This document shows, in pieces, positions 26,453-34,810 of a DNA stretch of 64,000 bases (its first letter is position 1; each line of letters opens with the position of its first letter). Origin of the DNA: Oscillospiraceae bacterium (GTDB lineage Bacteria; Bacillota; Clostridia; Oscillospirales; Oscillospiraceae). The stretch covers positions 123,854-187,853 of the forward strand of contig CAJTFK010000005.1 of assembly GCA_910575505.1 (NCBI GenBank), written 5' to 3'. A model generated the notes under the pieces. That model ran no database searches. It saw only the letters and a list, made by a program, of their open reading frames with translations, and had not been told where the DNA came from. Made by a program: the position numbers and the translations under genes.

Positions 26453-27466
26453 ATGGAACTCAATATCTGCTTGGTGGGCTGCGGCATGATTGGAAAAGAA
26501 CACATCGAGCGCATCCAGAACCGCATCCGGAACGCCAGGGTCGTGGCGGTGTGCGATGTATTTGAAGAGGGCGCGAAGAAGGGCGCGGAGATCGCCGGCC
26601 CCGGCGTCAAGGTTTACACGGACTTCAACCAGGCCATTGCGGACCCCGGCGTCAACGCCGTAGTAGTCACCACCCCCGGCCAGTTCCACAAGGACCCTGT
26701 CCTGGCGGCCATCAAGGCCGGCAAGCCCGTCTTCTGTGAAAAGCCCCTGGCCAATACCGCCGCCGACTGCAAGGCCGTTGTGGACGCGGAGATGGCCTCC
26801 GGGAAGCATCTGGTTCAGATTGGCTTTATGCGCCGCTATGACCGGGGCTACCGCCAGGTGAAGGAGCTGCTGGACTCCGGAAAATTCGGCGCTCCCATGG
26901 TCGTCAAGTGCACCCACCGGGCCGACGGCGTAGCCCCCAGCTACACCACCGCCATGGCGGTTACCGACACCGCCATTCATGAGATTGACTGCCTGCCCTG
27001 GCTGGTAAACGACGAGTGGGACGAAGTCCAGTGCATCCTGCCCAAGGTCTCCAGCAAGGCCCACGAGGGTCTCCGGGACCCCCAGGTGATGATTATGAAA
27101 ACCAAGGGCGGCATTGTGGTCATGCTGGAGGTTAATGTCAACTGCGGCTTCGGCTATGACATCAACTGCGAGGTGGTCTGCGAGAACGGCGTGGTGAACC
27201 TGCCCTGCCCGTCCTTCCCCACGGTCCGTTATGCCAACCAGGTGTCCACTAAAATCGAGGACAACTGGATCATGCGCTTCATCGACTCCTATGATGTGGA
27301 GATTCAGGACTGGGTGGACCACGCACTCAGGGGCGAGACCGGCGGCTCCTCCGCCTGGGACGGCTATGTCGCTTCCATCACCGCCGACGCCCTGGTGAAG
27401 TCTCAGACCTCCGGCCAGATGGAGAAGGTGGTCACCGGCGGGACCCCCGACTTCTACAAAAAGTAA
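26453..27466 (+). CDS. Gfo/Idh/MocA oxidoreductase, inositol 2-dehydrogenase-like
   Basis: A 337-residue NAD(P)-dependent dehydrogenase. The Rossmann motif is at the N-terminus (GCGMIGKEHI), the family Lys is in FCEKPLANT (about residue 98), and the catalytic HEIDCLPWLV (Asp and His in the active site of IolG) lies near residue 175. IolG oxidises myo-inositol to 2-keto-myo-inositol. The ATG at 26453 is at ideal distance from AGGAGGT; an ATG two codons earlier is too close. The IolI-like isomerase downstream supports a cyclitol substrate. Confidence 0.87.
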   Translation: MELNICLVGCGMIGKEHIERIQNRIRNARVVAVCDVFEEGAKKGAEIAGPGVKVYTDFNQAIADPGVNAVVVTTPGQFHKDPVLAAIKAGKPVFCEKPLANTAADCKAVVDAEMASGKHLVQIGFMRRYDRGYRQVKELLDSGKFGAPMVVKCTHRADGVAPSYTTAMAVTDTAIHEIDCLPWLVNDEWDEVQCILPKVSSKAHEGLRDPQVMIMKTKGGIVVMLEVNVNCGFGYDINCEVVCENGVVNLPCPSFPTVRYANQVSTKIEDNWIMRFIDSYDVEIQDWVDHALRGETGGSSAWDGYVASITADALVKSQTSGQMEKVVTGGTPDFYKK

Positions 27467-27581
27467 CTTGCTTTTCCTGAAAGAAACGTAAGCAAAAGAA
27501 CGTTTGCCCGCCCTGGCTGCCTGGGGCTGTCCAGGCCGGAGCGGCGGCACGGCATCATCTAATTTGAAAGGAGCGCTTCCC

Positions 27582-28496
27582 ATGAAGATTGCCTTTGACG
27601 TGGACGTACTGGCCAAGCAGATGCCCATCAGGGACTATGTCCGCAAGGTGGCCGACTGGGGCTATAAATACATCGAACAGTCCCCTCATCCCCGCATCAA
27701 TCCCTTCTACAAGCATCCCCTGTTCTCCAGGGAGTGCGAGGAGGAGTACCGCAAGGCCCTGAAGGAGACCGGCGTGGAAATCTCCAGCTTCATCGTGGTC
27801 TACCGCTGGTCCGGCCCCACCGAGGAGCAGCGCCAGCACGCCGTGGCCAACTGGAAGCGGATGATTCAGATTGCCGTGGACATGGGCGTGCCCGTCATCA
27901 ACACGGAGTTCTCCGGAGACCCCAATCAGCAGGAAATCTGCAACGGCATGTTCTTCCGCTCCATGGAGGAGCTTCTGCCCATCATTGAGCGGGAGGGCCT
28001 CCGGGTGGAAATCCAGTCCCATCCCTATGACTTCTGCGAGCTCAACGACGAGACCTGCGACATTGTGAAGTCCTTCCGCTCCAAGAACCTGGGCTATGTC
28101 TACTCCGCATCCCACGGCTTCTTCTATGACCAGGGCAAGGGCGATGTTCGCCATATGCTGAAGTACGCGGGCGACGAGCTGACCCACGTTCTCCTGGCCG
28201 ACACCTGGAACCAGACGAAGGACTGCCACTACATCCTGAATCCCCCCTGGCTGAATCAGCGGGGCCGGGCGGATGTGACAATTCACCAGCACACCGCCAT
28301 GGGCGAAGGCGAGGTGGACTTCGACGGCATCTTCGAGACCCTGCGGGAGATGGACTTCGCCAACAGGCAGCTGAAAGCCGACGCCCCCAAAGTGGGCGGG
28401 GACAACATCATCTGCGTGAGCTACTTCGGCTTCCCGGAGAAGATGGACAAACAGGCTCCCGAGGCTCTGGAGCGCATCCAGCGGGAACTGCTGTAA
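27582..28496 (+). CDS. Sugar phosphate isomerase/epimerase family protein, IolH-like
   Basis: A 304-residue TIM-barrel protein of the xylose-isomerase-like AP endonuclease 2 fold. Visible are the GYKYIEQSPHPRINPFYKHP opening, VINTEFSGDP, RVEIQSHPYDF (metal ligands Glu and His), and the late TIHQHTAMGEGEVDFDGIF. The opening and the VYRWSGPTEEQR block recall IolH-type proteins of inositol operons; exact reaction unknown. AAAGGAGC precedes the ATG. 115 bases after the dehydrogenase. Confidence 0.78.
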   Translation: MKIAFDVDVLAKQMPIRDYVRKVADWGYKYIEQSPHPRINPFYKHPLFSRECEEEYRKALKETGVEISSFIVVYRWSGPTEEQRQHAVANWKRMIQIAVDMGVPVINTEFSGDPNQQEICNGMFFRSMEELLPIIEREGLRVEIQSHPYDFCELNDETCDIVKSFRSKNLGYVYSASHGFFYDQGKGDVRHMLKYAGDELTHVLLADTWNQTKDCHYILNPPWLNQRGRADVTIHQHTAMGEGEVDFDGIFETLREMDFANRQLKADAPKVGGDNIICVSYFGFPEKMDKQAPEALERIQRELL

Positions 28497-28556
28497 GCCC
28501 GCCGGGACAATACCGCTGTAAGGCGGCCCACCGCTTTACATACTTCTTTTCTCCGC

Positions 28557-28591
28557 GAAACGCCCAAACGGCAGGCCCGGCTGGGCGTTTC
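28557..28591 (+). other. Stem-loop between the IolH-like and IolI-like genes
   Basis: A 10-bp stem (gaaacgccca / tgggcgtttc) with a 15-base loop. It has no T-run, so it may stabilise or partially terminate the message. Confidence 0.5.
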
Positions 28592-28703
28592 GCACCATAT
28601 CACACAAAAAACCGCCGGAGGCCGTATGTGCCTCGCTGCCTGGAGAGGCGGGCGGAAGGGCCCACATCCAACACCATCATCATGTGAAAAGGAGACCGCA
28701 ATT

Positions 28704-29570
28704 ATGAAAATCGGTTTTAATGAGGGCTGCAACCGGTTCTGTGAGAACCACTCCGTTCTGGAGGACCTGGCCCTGTGCGAAAAATACGGCTTTGACTACA
28801 TCGACGTCCAGTCCGAGTGCCTGGACCGGGAGCTTGCCGCCGGAAAATACACCCTGGAGCAGCTGGGGGACTTCTTCCGCAGCCACAAGCTGAAAATGCT
28901 GTCCTACAACGCCCTGATTTTCTTCAACATGAAGCAGACACAGGCGGAGAAGGACGCCGTCATGGCCCAGCTGGACGAGATTATCCGCCGCTGCCTGATT
29001 CTGGACTGCAAGATGATCGTCGTGGTGCCCTCCATGGACCTGCCGGTGAAGGCCACCGTGGAGGAGATCAGGGCCGACGCCGTGGCCGTCCTCAAGGAGA
29101 TGGTCAGGAAGGTGGAGCCCCACGGCATTAAGCTGTCCCTGGAGTTCTGCGGCGCGCCCGCCATGTCCATTAACCGCTTCGAGTATGCCTATGACATTGT
29201 GAAGGCTGTGGATTCCCCTCTGGTAGGCGTGACTCTGGACCAGTTCCATTTCAACGCCATGGCCTCCGGCTGGGACGCCCTGGAGAAGGCCGACGGCAAA
29301 AAGATTTTCGTCTGGCACCTCAACGGCACGGAGAACATGCCCTGCGGCGCGGCCTACAACACCGACGAGGTCCGGCTGTGGCCCGGCGAACCTGGCGACT
29401 GCCTGGACCACAGGCGCTTTGCCGATACCCTGAAAAAGATTGGCTTTGAGGGGGACGTGTGCACCGTCGAGGTCTTCCGGCCGGACTATTATCAGCTCTC
29501 CAGCGAGGAGAACATCAAAAAGGCCGCCGAGGTCACCCGGGCTCACGTGGAACAGTACTGGGAGAACTGA
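28704..29570 (+). CDS. iolI: 2-keto-myo-inositol isomerase (IolI-like)
   Basis: A 288-residue TIM-barrel enzyme expected to convert 2-keto-myo-inositol to 1-keto-D-chiro-inositol. It follows IolI closely in order: MKIGFNEGC, LALCEKYGFDYIDVQ, ALIFFNMKQTQ, KLSLEFCGAP, TLDQFHFNAM, KKIFVWHLNGTE, VRLWPGEPG and VEVFRPDYYQL. Metal ligands Glu, Asp/His and Glu sit in these blocks. AAAGGAGA precedes the start. With the IolG-like enzyme it would interconvert inositol stereoisomers; the ring-opening genes iolE, iolD and iolB are not in the window. Confidence 0.87.
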   Translation: MKIGFNEGCNRFCENHSVLEDLALCEKYGFDYIDVQSECLDRELAAGKYTLEQLGDFFRSHKLKMLSYNALIFFNMKQTQAEKDAVMAQLDEIIRRCLILDCKMIVVVPSMDLPVKATVEEIRADAVAVLKEMVRKVEPHGIKLSLEFCGAPAMSINRFEYAYDIVKAVDSPLVGVTLDQFHFNAMASGWDALEKADGKKIFVWHLNGTENMPCGAAYNTDEVRLWPGEPGDCLDHRRFADTLKKIGFEGDVCTVEVFRPDYYQLSSEENIKKAAEVTRAHVEQYWEN

Positions 29571-29631
29571 GGCCGTCCCCGTTCCAAGCTGGCGGGAGGT
29601 CCCCGGCGTCCCGGGGCCTCCGGCTTTTGCC

Positions 29632-29673
29632 CATAAAAACAGCCCCCGGCGTCCCGAGAAGAGACGCCGGGGG
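29632..29673 (-). terminator. Terminator between convergent IolI-like and C-GCAxxG genes
   Basis: An 11-bp stem (cccccggcgtc / gacgccggggg) with a 9-base loop; on the minus strand CTGTTTTTATG follows. It serves the minus-strand gene and may also end the inositol operon. Confidence 0.7.
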
Positions 29674-29704
29674 TTCGCTCTGCCTGGGGGGAAGCCGGGG
29701 CCGG

Positions 29705-30163
29705 TCAGGCGGGCTCCTCCGCCAGCAGGGCTTCCAGCAGCTCCACTGCCGTGACAATCATGATGTCGCAGTGGGTGGTGATGCCCAGGCGCTGGGCGGA
29801 GGGGGTTTTTTCGCTGACGCCGGGCCGGGCCCGGAGCAGGTCGCCGCAGCGGCTGTGGCCGAAAATCTCCATGAAGCGGCGGCGGAATTCCTTGGCCTGG
29901 GCGTAAATCTTCCGCTTGGCGGCGGCGTCCTGGCCCTCGGTAAAGGGGTGCCGGAGACCGAGGATGTACACCCCGCCGCTGACGGCGCCGCAGACCTCCT
30001 CGTGGCTGCCGCCGATTCCGCCGCCGAAGCCGCCCAGGCCCGCCAGAACCTCCTCCGGCGTGCGGCCCGCCAGATCCGCGCAGGACGCGGCCACCGCCTG
30101 GGCGCAGTTATAGCCCGCCTTGTGGTATTGATAAGCTTGTGCGCAGCGATCCATATCCGACAT
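29705..30163 (-). CDS. C-GCAxxG-C-C family redox-type protein
   Basis: A 152-residue protein of the family named for its spaced cysteines. Visible are YNCAQAVAASCADLAG, the glycine block GGFGGGIGGSHEEVCGAVSGG, a Cys in HSRCGDLL and one in THCDIM. The family is thought to bind a metal or act in electron transfer, without a settled role. The ATG at 30163 is 8 bases from AAAGGAGA. It has its own promoter and terminator and is monocistronic. Confidence 0.87.
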   Translation of the reverse strand: MSDMDRCAQAYQYHKAGYNCAQAVAASCADLAGRTPEEVLAGLGGFGGGIGGSHEEVCGAVSGGVYILGLRHPFTEGQDAAAKRKIYAQAKEFRRRFMEIFGHSRCGDLLRARPGVSEKTPSAQRLGITTHCDIMIVTAVELLEALLAEEPA

Positions 30164-30220
30164 AGTCAATTCTCCTTTATATCCTTACGTATTCATGAGC
30201 AGAGACTGCAAATCATTCTC

Positions 30221-30249
30221 ATGATACCATAGAACCAGAGAAACCGCAA
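30221..30249 (-). promoter_or_regulatory. Promoter of the C-GCAxxG-C-C gene
   Basis: Minus strand TTGCGG (30249-30244) and TATCAT (30226-30221) with 17-base spacing. Confidence 0.6.
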
Positions 30250-30385
30250 CCGACGGTATGGATCTTGAAGAAGATTTTCCGGTTGCCCCGTATTATCTGT
30301 AATGAAAACTCCGAGGCAGGTCGGCAGGCCTGAAATGGAGAATCCGGAAAAAGGAGGATTCAGGCTTGACCTGGAGACAAGAAAC

Positions 30386-31126
30386 ATGAATGTATTTACG
30401 CTGAAAATGACAGCTGTGGCCCTGATGGTTCTGGACCATGTGGGGTACTATTTCCCGGCTGCGCCGATTTGGCTCCGCTGGCTGGGGCGGGGCGCCTATC
30501 CGCTGTTCCTCTTCTGCATGGCCCAGGGCTGCGCCCACACCCGGAGCCGGAAGCGCTATCTGCTGCGGCTCTATGCCATGAGCCTGTTCATGACGGCCTG
30601 TGGCCTGTTCCTGGACACCCGCTTTCCAACAGAAAGGGGCTATGGGAACCACAACATTTTCGTGCCTCTGCTGCTGGCGGGGCTCTGCGTCAGCGCCGTA
30701 GAGGCCTTTCAGCGGGACCCCCGGCGGGGCGGGAGGCTGCTGGGTCTGCTGGCCCTGAGTCAGCTGGCATATCTGATGCTGCCGGCCCTGCTGCCGTTCA
30801 CCCGGGGGCTCAGCGGCGATGTGCTCACTGGGGTGGTTCCAAGCCTGGAGGTCAATGAATATGGCTTCGCCTTCATTGCCCTGGGGGCGGCGATGTACTT
30901 CCTCCGGGACCGGCGGGAGGCGCTGGCCGCCGTGTATCTGCTGTTCTGCCTCTGGCAGTTCAGCGCCGGGGCGGCGGAGGGGGACCCTCAGTGGATGATG
31001 GTCTTTGTCCTGCCGCTGATGCTGCGGTACAACGGGGAGCGGGGGCCGGGACTGAAGTGGTTCTTCTACTGGTTCTATCCCGCCCACACGGCGGCGCTGT
31101 TCCTTCTGGCCCGGGCGCTTTTGTGA
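30386..31126 (+). CDS. TraX-like membrane protein
   Basis: A 246-residue polytopic membrane protein with 6-7 hydrophobic segments. The opening FTLKMTAVALMVLDHVGYYF and RWLGRGAYPLFLFCMAQG are typical of the TraX/acyltransferase-like family, whose plasmid member N-acetylates F-pilin. The terminal WFFYWFYPAHTAALFLL also fits. Chromosomal copies in Clostridia have no assigned substrate. The start is uncertain: ATG 30386 matches the family N-terminus, while an AAGGAGG at 30351 has no in-frame start at normal distance. ATG 30335 and 30302 remain possible. Confidence 0.83.
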   Translation: MNVFTLKMTAVALMVLDHVGYYFPAAPIWLRWLGRGAYPLFLFCMAQGCAHTRSRKRYLLRLYAMSLFMTACGLFLDTRFPTERGYGNHNIFVPLLLAGLCVSAVEAFQRDPRRGGRLLGLLALSQLAYLMLPALLPFTRGLSGDVLTGVVPSLEVNEYGFAFIALGAAMYFLRDRREALAAVYLLFCLWQFSAGAAEGDPQWMMVFVLPLMLRYNGERGPGLKWFFYWFYPAHTAALFLLARALL

Positions 31127-31149
31127 AACCGGCGAAAGGAGGCAGGCAA

Positions 31150-31184
31150 AAACCCGGGGCGGACAGGCCGCCCCGGGTTTCGTT
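31150..31184. terminator. Bidirectional terminator
   Basis: A 12-bp stem (aacccggggcgg / ccgccccgggtt) with a 5-base loop is flanked by A and T runs, between the convergent TraX-like and lipoprotein genes. Confidence 0.8.
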
Positions 31185-31203
31185 TTGACAATACGCAGTA
31201 CTC

Positions 31204-31767
31204 TTATTTCGCCTCGGCGGAGAAGAACACGAAGAAGGTGTCGCCCTCCTCGCCCTCCAGGCTGCCGTCGTCGAAGAGCTCCATGGTGGAGATGGAGAAG
31301 TCCTTTTCTCCCTCGGGAACCTCGAAGACCAGCTCGCCGGTGCGCTCCTCGTCCACCGCCAGATCATAGACGGCGGGGAACTGGGCGTCGGAGACGGTGG
31401 GCAGCTCGCCGCCCTCGCCGTCCTCGGTGATGGGATAGGCGAATTCCTCAGTCTCCTGGCTGCTGCTCCACTGGCCCTGGAAATCGTCGTCCCACATGGG
31501 CAGAGTGGAGGAATCGGTGTTCTTGATGGTCATGTTCACAACCAGGAGCTGATTGCCCTCGGCAGGGGTGTAGCCGTTGTAGTCGGAAGTCAGATAGGCG
31601 CTGTTAACGGTGAAGTCCATAAAATATGTATGCATCACATCGCCCAGGCGGCCCTCAGCATAGCCGTCCTCAGCGTAAACGCCCTTGTCTTTTCCGCCGC
31701 CGCAGGCGGTCAGTGCCAGCACCAGCACGGCGGCCAGCAGCAGAGATGCCCACTTTTTCATGTTCAT
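31204..31767 (-). CDS. DUF4352-type secreted lipoprotein
   Basis: A 187-residue lipoprotein with signal peptide and lipobox LTACGGG. The mature part is an acidic beta-sandwich of the immunoglobulin-like DUF4352/telomeric-repeat-associated type (NQLLVVNMTIKNTDSSTLPM ... VYDLAVDEERTGELVFEVPEG). Such domains are common on Firmicute surfaces and have no enzymatic motif. The start at 31767 has GGAGG 10 bases upstream. Monocistronic. Confidence 0.8.
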   Translation of the reverse strand: MNMKKWASLLLAAVLVLALTACGGGKDKGVYAEDGYAEGRLGDVMHTYFMDFTVNSAYLTSDYNGYTPAEGNQLLVVNMTIKNTDSSTLPMWDDDFQGQWSSSQETEEFAYPITEDGEGGELPTVSDAQFPAVYDLAVDEERTGELVFEVPEGEKDFSISTMELFDDGSLEGEEGDTFFVFFSAEAK

Positions 31768-31955
31768 GACTTGATTTCCTCCGTTTTCAATTCTGAAATG
31801 CGCCGGGCGCCGCAGGTCTTCCGGCGTGCGGAGTGCCCGCTGGCGGAACGGCATCATAAACTATACTACGAAGATACTGGAAAGTCAATACATACCTGAC
31901 TTAAAACAGTCTGAAAATGGGGCTGAAATCTGCGGGAAGAGGGGCATGAGGCTGT

Positions 31956-32570
31956 ATGGGGAAAACCGTGTATATCTGGGGCGAGGCGGCCCGGTATGAG
32001 AATTACCGCCGGGCTGTGGAGGCCGCCGGAGGGCAGGCGCTGTTTGGGCTGGAGACGGAACCGGCGGTGGACGCGCTGCTGCTTCCCGGCGGGGGGGACC
32101 TGGAGCCCTGGCGCTACGGAGAGGAGAATACCGCTTCCCGGGGTCTGGAGCCGGAGCGGGACGCGGCGGAGCTGGCTCTGCTGGACCGGTTCACTGCCGC
32201 CGGGAAACCGGTGCTGGGCATCTGCCGGGGACTTCAGACCATCAATGTGTTCTTCGGCGGGACGCTGCTTCAGGACATCCCGGGCCACAGCGCGGAGTGC
32301 GGGAGGGACCGGATGCACCCTGTCCGGTCTGCCGGGCTTTTCGCCCGGCTCCTGGGGGAGCGGGGGAGTGTCAACAGCGCCCACCATCAGGCCGCCGGAC
32401 GGCTGGGGTCCGGGCTGGAGGCAGCCCAGTGGAGTCCGGAGGGGGTGACGGAGGCCCTGGTCCACCGGAGGCTTCCCGTCTGGGCGGTGCAGTGGCATCC
32501 GGAGCGGCTGGACCGCCGGAGGGGCCTGGGACTGTTCCGGGCCTTTCTGGAGCTGGAGGCCCTGAGATAA
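31956..32570 (+). CDS. Gamma-glutamyl-gamma-aminobutyrate hydrolase family peptidase (C26)
   Basis: A 204-residue class I glutamine-amidotransferase-fold hydrolase. The nucleophile Cys is in VLGICRGLQTINVFFGG, His and Glu in VQWHPER, and an early LLPGGGDLEP marks the oxyanion region. PuuD-type enzymes cut gamma-glutamyl bonds in GABA precursors or folate-like peptides. It is somewhat shorter than the usual 240-250 residues, mainly in the N-terminal region. It stands alone upstream of the tRNA operon. Confidence 0.87.
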   Translation: MGKTVYIWGEAARYENYRRAVEAAGGQALFGLETEPAVDALLLPGGGDLEPWRYGEENTASRGLEPERDAAELALLDRFTAAGKPVLGICRGLQTINVFFGGTLLQDIPGHSAECGRDRMHPVRSAGLFARLLGERGSVNSAHHQAAGRLGSGLEAAQWSPEGVTEALVHRRLPVWAVQWHPERLDRRRGLGLFRAFLELEALR

Positions 32571-32621
32571 AAGCGCCGCCGGGCCGTCTGGAAAAATTTT
32601 TAGGAAAAAAACAAGAAGCAG

Positions 32622-32650
32622 TTGACAGATGGTGGGATTCATGTTATTAT
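32622..32650 (+). promoter_or_regulatory. Promoter of the tRNA operon
   Basis: Consensus TTGACA and TATTAT with 17-base spacing, 33 bases before tRNA-Gly. Confidence 0.8.
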
Positions 32651-32682
32651 AGCTTAGCTGACGGCTTCCAAGGAGGGCGCAT

Positions 32683-32757
32683 GCAGGTGTAGCACAATGG
32701 TCAGGGCACCAGCCTTCCAAGCTGGGGATGCGAGTTCGATTCTCGTCACCTGCTCCA
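32683..32757 (+). tRNA. tRNA-Gly (TCC)
   Basis: Acceptor GCAGGTG pairs with CACCTGC; the anticodon loop CTTCCAA carries TCC; the TpsiC arm contains GTTCGATTC; CCA is encoded. Confidence 0.95.
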
Positions 32758-32766
32758 TCCAGATCA

Positions 32767-32843
32767 GCGCCAGTAGCTCAGCCGGATAGAGCAACTGCCT
32801 TCTAAGCAGTAGGCCAGGGGTTCGAGTCCCTTCTGGCGTGCCA
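32767..32843 (+). tRNA. tRNA-Arg (TCT)
   Basis: Acceptor GCGCCAG pairs with CTGGCGT; anticodon stem ACTGC/GCAGT with loop CTTCTAA; GTTCGAGTC in the T loop; CCA is encoded. Confidence 0.95.
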
Positions 32844-32894
32844 GGCTCTCCAGGGTTTTCGTCAGCCGTCGGGTTTTCCAGATCAGTGATATGT

Positions 32895-32972
<78 letters not shown>

Positions 32973-33016
32973 ACATGCAGGGGATCGGGCCTGGCCCCGG
33001 TCCCCGCTTTTTCCAT

Positions 33017-33091
33017 GGGGACGTAGCCAAGCGGTAAGGCAAGGGACTTTGACTCCCTCACGCGCTGGTTCGAGTCCAGCCGTCCCTGCCA
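33017..33091 (+). tRNA. tRNA-Gln (TTG)
   Basis: Acceptor GGGGACG pairs with CGTCCCT; anticodon stem AGGGA/TCCCT with loop CTTTGAC; discriminator G; CCA is encoded. Confidence 0.94.
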
Positions 33092-33204
33092 GATCCCCGG
33101 AAGAGGGGAAAGGGCCCCCTGACGGGGAACCCTCTCTTTCTCCGCCGGTTCGCCGGGGGGCGGCGGCCCGCCGAAGGGCGGGGCGTACAAGTCCATATGG
33201 ATGT

Positions 33205-33280
33205 GATCCGGTAGCTCAGCCGGCAGAGCAACTGCCTTTTAAGCAGTGGGTCCGGGGTTCGAATCCCCGCCGGGTCACCA
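33205..33280 (+). tRNA. tRNA-Lys (TTT)
   Basis: Acceptor GATCCGG pairs with CCGGGTC; anticodon stem ACTGC/GCAGT with loop CTTTTAA; discriminator A; CCA is encoded. Its 3' end borders the prophage and is a plausible attachment site. Confidence 0.95.
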
Positions 33281-33281
33281 C

Positions 33282-33318
33282 GTCGGAGCAAGCTGCATAT
33301 CGCTTGCTCCGACTTTTT
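33282..33318 (+). terminator. Terminator of the tRNA operon
   Basis: A 12-bp stem (gtcggagcaagc / gcttgctccgac) with an 8-base loop is followed by TTTTT. Confidence 0.85.
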
Positions 33319-33560
33319 CAAAAGTCAGAGCGCGCTCATTGCGCTGCTCCTCCTTTCCAAATTGAACCCGCTTCGCTGGACTTCGATTTGGTTTTGGGCG
33401 CAATCTCGAAAGAAAATCGATTTTACCCACTTATTGCAGGAAAAACCCTCAGAGCTGCAAGGCTTTGAGGGGTTTTTCCTTTGCTCAGAAAATTGGCTTT
33501 GTTAGTAACCGGTCAGTAACACGAAAAAGGGGGAGAGCATTCACCCTCCCCTTCTCTTGC
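33319..33560. other. Left prophage boundary region
   Basis: A gene-free 240 bases between the tRNA terminator and the last minus-strand prophage gene. It holds a stem-loop (ggaaaaaccctc / gaggggtttttcc, about 33440-33480). This is where an attL core would be expected, but the other junction is not visible, so no att site can be defined. Confidence 0.4.
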
Positions 33561-34334
33561 TCACTTCTCCACGATATATCGGTAATACCTTGCCAGCTTA
33601 TCCGGCCGGGCGTCCTTGTCGTCCAGGAAAGCCTTTGCCATGCAGGCATAGAAATCCATCGTGCTTGCGTTGACCTTCTCCGCCGCCTTGACATAATCGG
33701 AATACATCATATTCATGGCCACATAGAACTCCAGCGGATCGCACTGGATGCCCCGCTGGTTCCGGGCCTCCTCGGTCTTCTCCATGGTCCAGTGAGGACC
33801 GCGGGTGCCGTCGGCGTTCTGCATTTCTCCGGTCCACTCCATGGCAGTTTCCCGTGTCAGAGGCGGCACGGCGGTCCCGGAGCCGTAACCGCTCATGCGC
33901 TCTCCGCCCCGGTAGGCCATCTCATCCATCCCCTGGTGTCCGGCGTCGGTCCGGTACTCCCGGTCGAACTCCGGGGGGATACGGTCCATCTCCCCATCCA
34001 CGGAGAATCCGATCTTGTTCATGGGCCGGGTCCCGCCCTGGCCGCCGGGATACCGCTCATAGACCGGCGGGACATAGGGCGTGGTCATGGGGTAGCGGCT
34101 TTCCGGGCCTCGATACGCCTCCCGGTCGTCCCAGTTGCGGCTTTCTACCCACGACCCGCCGTCATTTTGCGGCGCAAAGCGCCCGTTATCGTAGTGCTCC
34201 CGGCCCCGTCGGTCCCGGAAACGGGAATCAGGGCCGTCACCGTATTCGGACCGGGGATAGCCCCGGTGTTCGTAGTCCTGGCGGCTTCCGTTCCGTCCGG
34301 AGGTCATCAGAATCATTCTTCCAATTCGATTCAT
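33561..34334 (-). CDS. Conserved prophage end protein (DUF7841-like)
   Basis: A 257-residue protein. The first ~130 residues are low complexity, rich in Arg, Tyr, Gly and Asp (RNGSRQDYEHRGYPRSEY), likely disordered. A folded C-terminal domain contains QCDPLEFYVAMNMMYSDYVK and FYACMAKAFLDDKD. I recall this domain from the lysis end of many Clostridial prophages, where its role is unknown. The start at 34334 has GAGAGGAGG upstream. Last gene of the prophage before the host. Confidence 0.7.
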   Translation of the reverse strand: MNRIGRMILMTSGRNGSRQDYEHRGYPRSEYGDGPDSRFRDRRGREHYDNGRFAPQNDGGSWVESRNWDDREAYRGPESRYPMTTPYVPPVYERYPGGQGGTRPMNKIGFSVDGEMDRIPPEFDREYRTDAGHQGMDEMAYRGGERMSGYGSGTAVPPLTRETAMEWTGEMQNADGTRGPHWTMEKTEEARNQRGIQCDPLEFYVAMNMMYSDYVKAAEKVNASTMDFYACMAKAFLDDKDARPDKLARYYRYIVEK

Positions 34335-34347
34335 GATCCCCCTCCTC

Positions 34348-34468
34348 TCAGGCCGTGGGCGCTGCCGGAGCGGCGGGCGCTGTGCCGTTGATGCTGGCCC
34401 GGGAATTATCCGGGCAGGGGCGGGTTCAGCGGCTGACCGGTGTAGGGGTCGAAACGATACTGTTCCAT
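34348..34468 (-). pseudogene. Frameshifted small Pro-rich prophage ORF
   Basis: From the ATG at 34468 (GGAAGGA upstream) the frame reads MEQYRFDPYTGQPLNPPLP and stops after 20 codons. In the adjacent frame DNSRASINGTAPAAPAAPTA follows directly to a stop at 34350-34348. The total of 121 bases is 40 codons plus one, consistent with a single-base insertion in CCCGGAT. It is either a recent disruption or a sequencing error. Confidence 0.5.
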
Positions 34469-34576
34469 GTGGTTCGCTCCTTCCGTTTTTTCGCTTTCCA
34501 TCATACACCAAATTTCGAAGGAAAAACTATCAATTTCCTATCAAAAAACTATCACAGCAAAGGGAAACCGCCCCGG

Positions 34577-34744
34577 TTAGGGGGCGGTCAAAATACGCTC
34601 ATAACTTTTGTATAGTTTTTCTATTGACTCTGTGTCGCTGTCCACAATTTGACATATCTTTTTCCATATTTCTTCGGCATATTCCATTCCCCACTGTTCT
34701 TCGACATAATCGCAAAGCGCAACATACATTTCAACGCAAGTCAT
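34577..34744 (-). CDS. Small acidic prophage protein
   Basis: A 55-residue helical protein (MTCVEMYVALCDYVEEQWGM ... YKSYERILTAP) with AAGGAAAC upstream of the ATG. No family recognised. It lies between the small membrane peptides and the end proteins, in the same orientation, and is too short for most gene callers. Confidence 0.6.
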   Translation of the reverse strand: MTCVEMYVALCDYVEEQWGMEYAEEIWKKICQIVDSDTESIEKLYKSYERILTAP

Positions 34745-34810
34745 TTTCGTTTCCTTTCTGCCCTCGTGACCTCCGGGGCGGGCCCCAAATTTTGCGCGGA
34801 TTGTCTGGCA

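Noticed and set aside
27491..27508. GCAAAAGAACGTTTGC as another LacI-type operator between the IolG- and IolH-like genes
   Set aside because: The palindrome is imperfect and lies inside an operon rather than at a promoter, so I did not list it as a feature.
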